Shown in pieces: positions 54,137 through 54,280 of a stretch of DNA of 54,280 nt (position 1 is its first letter; each line of letters starts with the position of its first letter). The stretch comes from Calidihabitans tengchongensis (GTDB taxonomy: Bacteria; Sysuimicrobiota; Sysuimicrobiia; Sysuimicrobiales; Kaftiobacteriaceae). Under the pieces are notes generated by a model, which was given only the letters and a program-made list of their open reading frames with translations, made no database searches and was not told where the DNA came from. The DNA is taken from the NCBI GenBank assembly GCA_031459615.1, contig JAVKIE010000014.1, positions 1 to 54,280 on the forward strand, written 5' to 3'. The position numbers and the translations under genes are program-made.

Positions 54137-54280
54137 CTACACGTCCCGCATCATCTGGCGCGCGTCCTCGCGGCTGACGCCCTGGGGATAGTCCCGGGGG
54201 TGCGAGCGCCGGACGTGGAGGTTGACGATTTCCACCATCTCTTCTTCCGTGTGGGTCGTGAACTCCGCCCCGCAGGGACA
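54137..54280 (-). CDS. DUF1059-like small protein, 3' part
   Basis: The last 47 codons of a minus-strand gene running off the right edge. It begins CPCGAEFTTHTEEEMVEIVNLH and ends SREDARQMMRDV. The Cys-x-Cys-G start, histidine pair and terminal (T/S)REDxxxM pattern resemble DUF1059 proteins, which are small and of unknown function. Confidence 0.65.
   Translation of the reverse strand, partial: CPCGAEFTTHTEEEMVEIVNLHVRRSHPRDYPQGVSREDARQMMRDV

Overview
The window is a high-GC bacterial chromosome segment with tightly packed genes, several GTG starts, clear Shine-Dalgarno sites and many 4-nt stop/start overlaps. The ATP synthase is the archaeal/vacuolar type, in the same gene order as Thermus. 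A membrane-embedded YvcK sits beside RapZ, DUF881 and small-basic-protein genes lie next to gap, and the succinate dehydrogenase is of the actinobacterial Sdh1 type. Together these suggest a deep-branching Terrabacteria lineage (Deinococcota, Armatimonadota or CSP1-3/Sysuimicrobiota-like). That placement is inference; a marker-gene phylogeny would be needed to settle it.

Layout. 0-4.7 kb: the first codons of an unknown gene, an M23 peptidase, a membrane GAF/degenerate-GGDEF sensor and a secreted BNR-repeat protein. 4.7-4.84 kb: tRNA-Leu(GAG) with its own promoter and terminator-like hairpin. 4.9-34.0 kb: one continuous minus-strand block. In transcription order it holds icd-mdh-sucC-phosphodiesterase-sucD-holin-like-rapZ-yvcK, then nuoA-H-J-K-L-M-N, an intrinsic terminator, the V/A-ATPase operon (G-I-K-E-C-F-A-B-D), then DUF881-sbp-gap-pgk-tpiA-secG. 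34.2-39.9 kb: a plus-strand set of a FadR-like regulator, fumC and sdhCAB, preceded by a strong promoter and a perfect palindromic operator. 39.9-49.9 kb: mixed housekeeping genes (cobalamin adenosyltransferase, S9 peptidase, phosphoesterase, MFS carrier, YbaK-like deacylase, divergent DnaB-like ATPase, tRNA-Arg(CCG), DinB-like protein, SDR). 50.3-53.3 kb: a cyclic-di-GMP-I riboswitch in front of a four-GAF HD-GYP phosphodiesterase. 53.3 kb to the end: a frameshifted Kelch gene and the 3' end of a DUF1059 gene.

Functionally, about 35 kb carries lower glycolysis, most of the oxidative TCA cycle, succinate dehydrogenase, the membrane arm of complex I and the complete rotary ATPase, with two carbon-metabolism regulators (RapZ, YvcK) between them. 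Complex I is incomplete here: nuoB, C, D, I and E-G are absent from the cluster.

The most noteworthy items are the riboswitch with a ribosome-binding-site-sequestering hairpin, the membrane-only nuo cluster, the operator placed at the transcription start of the TCA regulator, a phosphodiesterase gene inserted between sucC and sucD, and a purine/pyrimidine intergenic repeat seen four times.
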